The notes beneath the pieces are model-generated. The model was not told where the DNA came from and did no database searches. It saw nothing but the letters and a program-made list of their open reading frames with translations. Source: Litchfieldia alkalitelluris (GTDB lineage Bacteria; Bacillota; Bacilli; Bacillales; Salisediminibacteriaceae). From it: a stretch of DNA of 35,973 nt. Shown here piece after piece: positions 31,957 to 35,973 of this stretch. Each line of letters opens with the position of its first letter. Position 1 is the stretch's first letter. Location: assembly GCF_002153425.1 (NCBI RefSeq), contig NZ_KZ119600.1:4380693-4416665 (forward strand), given 5' to 3'. The translations under genes were made by a program, and so were the position numbers.

Positions 31957-32041
31957 TGGTGCGGGTGAAGGGAGTCGAACCCCCACGCCCGAAGGCACTA
32001 GATCCTAAGTCTAGCGCGTCTGCCAGTTCCGCCACACCCGC
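31957..32041 (-). tRNA. tRNA-Leu (anticodon TAG)
   Basis: 85 nt with long variable arm; acceptor GCGGGTG/CACCCGC; encoded CCA. Last tRNA of the operon. Confidence 0.95.
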
Positions 32042-32050
32042 ACATAAAAA

Positions 32051-32126
32051 TGGTGAGCCATGAAGGACTCGAACCTTCGACCCTCTGATTAAAAGTCAGA
32101 TGCTCTACCAACTGAGCTAATGGCTC
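32051..32126 (-). tRNA. tRNA-Lys (anticodon TTT)
   Basis: Cloverleaf with acceptor GAGCCAT/ATGGCTC, anticodon loop CTTTTAA, encoded CCA. Confidence 0.96.
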
Positions 32127-32150
32127 GTAGATAATCTACGTTGAGATAAG

Positions 32151-32226
<76 letters not shown>

Positions 32227-32232
32227 ATAATA

Positions 32233-32308
32233 TGGTGGAGGATGACGGGCTCGAACCGCCGACCCCCTGCTTGTAAGGCAGGTGCTCTCCCAGCTGAGCT
32301 AATCCTCC
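32233..32308 (-). tRNA. tRNA-Val (anticodon TAC), copy near operon end
   Basis: Acceptor GGAGGAT/ATCCTCC, anticodon loop CTTACAA, encoded CCA. Same sequence as the tRNA-Val at 34117. Its first 17 nt plus 18 nt of leader are duplicated 129 bp upstream across an inserted sequence. Confidence 0.96.
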
Positions 32309-32437
32309 GCAGCTTTGATGAAGCATATTCAGTGATGCTCCCTGTTTCTTCCTCTGCTAGTATCGCTTCGATGTTTATCCGTCGAAACAACTCGTAGTAG
32401 ATTCATGAAGTTTCGCTCGTAGCTGAGCTAATCCTCC
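32309..32437 (-). repeat. tRNA-associated insert 1 with tRNA-Val 5' fragment
   Basis: In transcription order: first 17 nt of tRNA-Val (32421-32437), ACGAGC junction, ~112 nt insert containing TACGAGTTGTTTCGACGG and GAGGAAGAAACAGGGA, then the intact tRNA. The 35-nt sequence 32292-32326 is repeated at 32421-32455. The insert folds TTTCGA against TCGAA and CTACTA near TAGCAG. Confidence 0.88.
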
Positions 32438-32475
32438 GCAGCTTTGATGAAGCATTTACTAATTACTTTATAAAG

Positions 32476-32550
32476 TGGTGACCCGTACGGGATTCGAACC
32501 CGTGTTACCGCCGTGAAAGGGCGGTGTCTTAACCACTTGACCAACGGGCC
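32476..32550 (-). tRNA. tRNA-Glu (anticodon TTC)
   Basis: Acceptor GGCCCGT/ACGGGTC with a G-U, anticodon loop CTTTCAC, encoded CCA. Identical to the gene at 34353. Confidence 0.96.
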
Positions 32551-32604
32551 TTTCTAGTTGAAATCTAAGTAATTCTATATATGTCAGCAATGTTATTTAT
32601 AAAG

Positions 32605-32680
32605 TGGCTCCACAGGCAGGACTCGAACCTGCGACCGATCGGTTAACAGCCGATTGCTCTACCAACTGAGCTACTGTGGA
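32605..32680 (-). tRNA. tRNA-Asn (anticodon GTT)
   Basis: Acceptor TCCACAG/CTGTGGA, anticodon loop CTGTTAA, encoded CCA. Confidence 0.96.
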
Positions 32681-32688
32681 ACAAAATA

Positions 32689-32765
<77 letters not shown>

Positions 32766-32796
32766 AACTTGTAATCTAGTTACAAATTGGAAAAAT

Positions 32797-32870
32797 TGGA
32801 GCGGGTGATGAGAATCGAACTCACATCATCAGCTTGGAAGGCTGAGGTTTTACCACTAAACTACACCCGC
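32797..32870 (-). tRNA. tRNA-Gly (anticodon TCC)
   Basis: Acceptor GCGGGTG/CACCCGC, anticodon loop CTTCCAA, encoded CCA. Its first 31 nt are duplicated upstream of an inserted sequence. Confidence 0.96.
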
Positions 32871-33049
32871 ATGTTATTCCTAACTTTATTTCTTATATTG
32901 CTACTTTATTCACGTTTTCATCCACTCGCCTTGAACATGCCTCTTCCTCTACTAGCTATTGCTCTGATGCTTGATCCGTCGAGACAACTCGTAGCATTTT
33001 CAAGATGCTTTGGCTCGTGGCTGAGGTTTTACCACTAAACTACACCCGC
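32871..33049 (-). repeat. tRNA-associated insert 2 with tRNA-Gly 5' fragment
   Basis: First 31 nt of tRNA-Gly (33019-33049), ACGAGC junction, ~148 nt insert with TACGAGTTGTCTCGACGG and AGCTAGTAGAGGAAGAGG, then intact tRNA-Gly. Direct repeat of 34 nt. The distal half of the insert differs from inserts 1 and 3. Confidence 0.85.
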
Positions 33050-33116
33050 ATGGCAAATTTCAATTTACAGTATTTTAAAATCAACAAAAGCTTGGCAATC
33101 TCAGTCTTAAATAAAA

Positions 33117-33193
33117 TGGTCGGGAAGACAGGATTTGAACCTGCGACCCCTTGGTCCCAAACCAAGTGCTCTGCCAAGCTGAGCTACTTCCCG
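33117..33193 (-). tRNA. tRNA-Pro (anticodon TGG)
   Basis: Acceptor CGGGAAG/CTTCCCG, anticodon loop TTTGGGA, encoded CCA. Confidence 0.96.
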
Positions 33194-33198
33194 ACAAA

Positions 33199-33275
33199 TG
33201 GCGCGCCCGAGAGGAGTCGAACCCCTAACCTTCTGATCCGTAGTCAGACACTCTATCCAATTGAGCTACGGGCGC
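33199..33275 (-). tRNA. tRNA-Arg (anticodon ACG)
   Basis: Acceptor GCGCCCG/CGGGCGC, anticodon loop CTACGGA, encoded CCA; A34 would be deaminated to inosine. Confidence 0.96.
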
Positions 33276-33313
33276 ATCTATTCAATTAACTAATATGATT
33301 TAGAGAAAAAATA

Positions 33314-33402
33314 TGGTGCCGAGGGCCGGACTTGAACCGGCACGATAGTCACCTACCGCAGGATTTTAAGTCCTGTGTGTCTGCCAATTCCACCACCCCG
33401 GC
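33314..33402 (-). tRNA. tRNA-Leu (anticodon TAA)
   Basis: 89 nt with long variable arm, acceptor GCCGGGG, anticodon loop CTTAAAA, encoded CCA. Confidence 0.95.
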
Positions 33403-33436
33403 AAGGGTATAAAGGACTTTAATTATATAGTTGCAT

Positions 33437-33511
33437 TGGAGGCGGCACCCGGATTTGAACCGGGGAATGAGGGTTTTGCAGACCCTTGCCTTACCACTTG
33501 GCTATGCCGCC
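33437..33511 (-). tRNA. tRNA-Cys (anticodon GCA)
   Basis: Acceptor GGCGGCA/TGCCGCC, anticodon loop CTGCAAA, encoded CCA. Confidence 0.96.
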
Positions 33512-33560
33512 AAGTATTCACCTCGAAGGACTTTTCATTATTATGTTATTAGTAGAATAA

Positions 33561-33635
33561 TGGCTGGGCTAGCAGGATTCGAACCTGCGCATGACGGAAT
33601 CAAAATCCGTTGCCTTACCACTTGGCTATAGCCCA
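33561..33635 (-). tRNA. tRNA-Gln (anticodon TTG)
   Basis: Acceptor TGGGCTA/TAGCCCA, anticodon loop TTTTGAT, encoded CCA. Confidence 0.96.
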
Positions 33636-33642
33636 ATATCAA

Positions 33643-33719
33643 TGGGGCGGCTGATGGGAATCGAACCCACGAATGCCGGAACCACAATCCGGTGCGTTAA
33701 CCACTTCGCCACAACCGCC
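33643..33719 (-). tRNA. tRNA-His (anticodon GTG)
   Basis: Acceptor GCGGTTG/CAGCCGC with the extra 5' G-1 opposite C73 typical of tRNA-His, anticodon loop TTGTGGT, encoded CCA. The 5' end may be one base shorter or longer. Confidence 0.94.
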
Positions 33720-33740
33720 ATAGTATTATATTTTCAAGAA

Positions 33741-33825
33741 TGGTGGAGGGGGAGAGATTCGAACTCCCGAACCCGTAGGGAGCGGATTTACAGTCCGCCG
33801 CGTTTAGCCACTTCGCTACCCCTCC
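33741..33825 (-). tRNA. tRNA-Tyr (anticodon GTA)
   Basis: 85 nt, long variable arm, acceptor GGAGGGG, anticodon loop CTGTAAA, encoded CCA. Confidence 0.96.
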
Positions 33826-33835
33826 GTTTTAAGAA

Positions 33836-33911
33836 TGGTGGCTCGGGACGGAATCGAACCGCCGACACATGGATTTTCAGTCCATTGCTCTACCGACTGA
33901 GCTACCGAGCC
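33836..33911 (-). tRNA. tRNA-Phe (anticodon GAA)
   Basis: Acceptor GGCTCGG/CCGAGCC, anticodon loop CTGAAAA, encoded CCA. Confidence 0.96.
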
Positions 33912-33932
33912 TTATATTTTGCTTTTTTAAAA

Positions 33933-34008
33933 TGGCGGTCCCGACGGGAATCGAACCCGCGATCTCCTGCGTGACAGGCAGGCATGTTAACCGCTACACC
34001 ACGGGACC
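33933..34008 (-). tRNA. tRNA-Asp (anticodon GTC)
   Basis: Acceptor GGTCCCG/CGGGACC, anticodon loop CTGTCAC, encoded CCA. Confidence 0.96.
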
Positions 34009-34011
34009 ATT

Positions 34012-34088
<77 letters not shown>

Positions 34089-34116
34089 ACGTTATAATTT
34101 TAATAACATTAAATTA

Positions 34117-34192
34117 TGGTGGAGGATGACGGGCTCGAACCGCCGACCCCCTGCTTGTAAGGCAGGTGCTCTCCCAGCTGAGCTAATCCTCC
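34117..34192 (-). tRNA. tRNA-Val (anticodon TAC), second copy
   Basis: Same sequence as the gene at 32233. Preceded in transcription by insert 3. Confidence 0.96.
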
Positions 34193-34321
34193 GTAGCTTT
34201 GATGTAGCATATTCAGTGATGTTCCCTGTTTCTTCCTCTACTAGTAATGCTTCGATGTTTATCCGTCGAAACAACTCGTAGTAGATTCATGAAGTTTCGC
34301 TCGTAGCTGAGCTAATCCTCC
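34193..34321 (-). repeat. tRNA-associated insert 3 with tRNA-Val 5' fragment
   Basis: First 17 nt of tRNA-Val (34305-34321), ACGAGC, ~112 nt insert nearly identical to insert 1, then intact tRNA-Val. CTACTA pairs perfectly with TAGTAG here. The upstream leader differs from that of insert 1, so the direct repeat is only 18 nt. Confidence 0.88.
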
Positions 34322-34352
34322 GCAGCAGAAACGTAAAACTAAATTTAATAAG

Positions 34353-34427
34353 TGGTGACCCGTACGGGATTCGAACCCGTGTTACCGCCGTGAAAGGGCG
34401 GTGTCTTAACCACTTGACCAACGGGCC
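34353..34427 (-). tRNA. tRNA-Glu (anticodon TTC), second copy
   Basis: Identical to the gene at 32476; again followed in transcription by an insert and tRNA-Val. Confidence 0.96.
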
Positions 34428-34449
34428 AATATAAATGAATTAAATAGTA

Positions 34450-34542
34450 TGGCGGAGGAGGAGGGATTCGAACCCCCGCGGGCTTTAACACCCCTGTCGG
34501 TTTTCAAGACCGATCCCTTCAGCCGGACTTGGGTACTCCTCC
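34450..34542 (-). tRNA. tRNA-Ser (anticodon TGA)
   Basis: 93 nt with long variable arm, acceptor GGAGGAG/CTCCTCC, anticodon loop CTTGAAA, encoded CCA. Confidence 0.95.
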
Positions 34543-34560
34543 GTACTAAGCACTTATAAA

Positions 34561-34637
34561 TGGTGGACCCTGTAGGACTCGAACCTACGACCAACCGGTT
34601 ATGAGCCGGTTGCTCTAACCAACTGAGCTAAGGGTCC
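34561..34637 (-). tRNA. tRNA-Ile2 (anticodon CAT, lysidine-modified), by similarity
   Basis: Acceptor GGACCCT/AGGGTCC, anticodon loop CTCATAA. The CAT anticodon alone would suggest Met, but the body GGACCCTTAGCTCAGTTGG and its place after Met and before Ser match the Bacillus minor isoleucine tRNA read with lysidine-34. Elongator Met is the next gene. Confidence 0.8.
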
Positions 34638-34641
34638 TATA

Positions 34642-34718
34642 TGGTAGCGGCGGAGGGGATCGAACCCCCGACCTCACGGGTATGAACCGTACGCTCTAGC
34701 CAGCTGAGCTACACCGCC
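34642..34718 (-). tRNA. tRNA-Met, elongator (anticodon CAT)
   Basis: Acceptor GGCGGTG/CGCCGCT, anticodon loop TTCATAC, encoded CCA; no initiator features. Confidence 0.92.
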
Positions 34719-34732
34719 AATTTATAAGATTA

Positions 34733-34808
34733 TGGTGGAGCCTAGCGGGATCGAACCGCTGACCTCCTGCGTGCAAGGCAGGCGCTCTCCCAGCTGAGCT
34801 AAGGCCCC
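34733..34808 (-). tRNA. tRNA-Ala (anticodon TGC)
   Basis: Acceptor GGGGCCT/AGGCTCC, anticodon loop CTTGCAC, encoded CCA. First tRNA after 5S rRNA; preceded by insert 4. Confidence 0.96.
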
Positions 34809-34966
34809 TTAGTTAAATCAGTGCTGGTTATTCAGAAAACTTATGGACGAAGATTTACTCCGAAGTCCCTGTTTCTTCCTATACTAGCTATTTCATTGTT
34901 GTTTATACGTCGAAAAAACTCGTAAAAGATACATTGATTCTTAGCTCGTAGCTGAGCTAAGGCCCC
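34809..34966 (-). repeat. tRNA-associated insert 4 with tRNA-Ala 5' fragment
   Basis: First 17 nt of tRNA-Ala (34950-34966), ACGAGC, ~141 nt insert with TACGAGTTTTTTCGACG and TAGGAAGAAACAGGGA, then intact tRNA-Ala. More diverged than inserts 1 and 3 and with a different distal part. Confidence 0.85.
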
Positions 34967-34980
34967 AATGTCACAAAACA

Positions 34981-35007
34981 AATGAGACTAACTTAGTTAG
35001 TCTCATT
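34981..35007 (-). terminator. Terminator-like hairpin between 5S rRNA and tRNA block
   Basis: AATGAGACTAAC / GTTAGTCTCATT, 12-bp perfect stem with a 3-nt loop, followed on the minus strand by TGTTTTG. It may be a processing signal or a weak terminator that lowers tRNA relative to rRNA. Confidence 0.6.
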
Positions 35008-35011
35008 ATTC

Positions 35012-35127
35012 CGCCCAGCAACGTCCTACTTTCACAGGGGTGAACCCCAACTATCATCGGCGCTGGAGAGCTTAACTACCGTGTTCGGCATGGGAACGGG
35101 TGTGACCTCTCCGCTATCGTCACTGGA
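35012..35127 (-). rRNA. 5S ribosomal RNA
   Basis: 116 nt with the conserved GGTCACACCCGTTCCCAT and CCGAACACGG segments and closing helix TCCAGTGAC...GTTGCTGGGC. It lies about 90 bp after the 23S gene. Confidence 0.95.
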
Positions 35128-35213
35128 CTTGATTGAGATAAAACAAAATAAATTGTCCTCTCAAAACTAGATAACATATTGGATTGATAATACTTAAAGA
35201 AGTTTTAAAAATT

Positions 35214-35973
<760 letters not shown>

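Overview
The window reads as the chromosome of a low-GC, spore-forming member of the Bacillaceae. Evidence: strong AAGGAGG-type ribosome binding sites with frequent TTG/GTG starts, a CzrA/CDF zinc pair, DUF2785, DUF2812 and DUF3231 families, NlpC/P60 wall hydrolase with several peptidoglycan-binding repeats, and a Bacillus-style rRNA operon followed by a long tRNA block in the order Ala-Met-Ile2-Ser. The exact species is not determined.

Layout. 1-5.1 kb: 3'-truncated tyrosine recombinase, GNAT acetyltransferase, ABM-domain protein, zinc sensor and zinc exporter, small membrane protein, Rpn-type nuclease gene with a duplicated tail. 5.3-9.0 kb: two adjacent MATE exporters separated by a tandem hairpin array. 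9.5-17.7 kb: small membrane proteins, GrpB, DUF2785, a DUF4309-like protein, a PadR/DUF2812 operon with clustered operators, a GNAT, and VanW. 17.8-26.6 kb: two apparently identical 1.63-kb IS110-family elements in inverted orientation enclosing a YciI gene, four DoxX paralogues and one tiny gene. 26.6-31.7 kb: a DUF3231 gene cut by the second IS, an NlpC/P60 hydrolase, a decayed DUF3231 copy, two acidic lipoproteins, and FabZ. 31.9-35.97 kb (minus strand): 3' end of 23S rRNA, 5S rRNA and 24 tRNA genes ending in a strong terminator.

Most notable: (1) the IS110 left end looks like a bridge-RNA locus, containing a 10-nt exact complement of the element's own terminus. Removing copy 2 restores an intact DUF3231 frame, which fixes the element boundaries and an AA core, and both targets fit a shared pattern. 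(2) Four copies of a related ~110-150 bp sequence sit inside the tRNA operon, each placed between a 17-31 nt duplicate of a tRNA 5' end and the intact tRNA, with the same ACGAGC junction. (3) Two tandem hairpin arrays of 51 and 52 bp share architecture and spacer but have unrelated stems; the stem bases covary between neighbouring units. (4) Two palindromic repeat families, GGGACGGTTC and GGGACCTGGTCCC, with GTGAAC/GTTCAC borders, occupy separate halves of the window and several carry the stop codon of the adjacent gene. (5) All four DoxX genes carry the same AGTGATCACT operator after a TATACT -10 box, three or four with an Fnr/CRP-type TGTGA-N6-TCACA site upstream.

All calls are made by eye from sequence; no database search or folding program was run.
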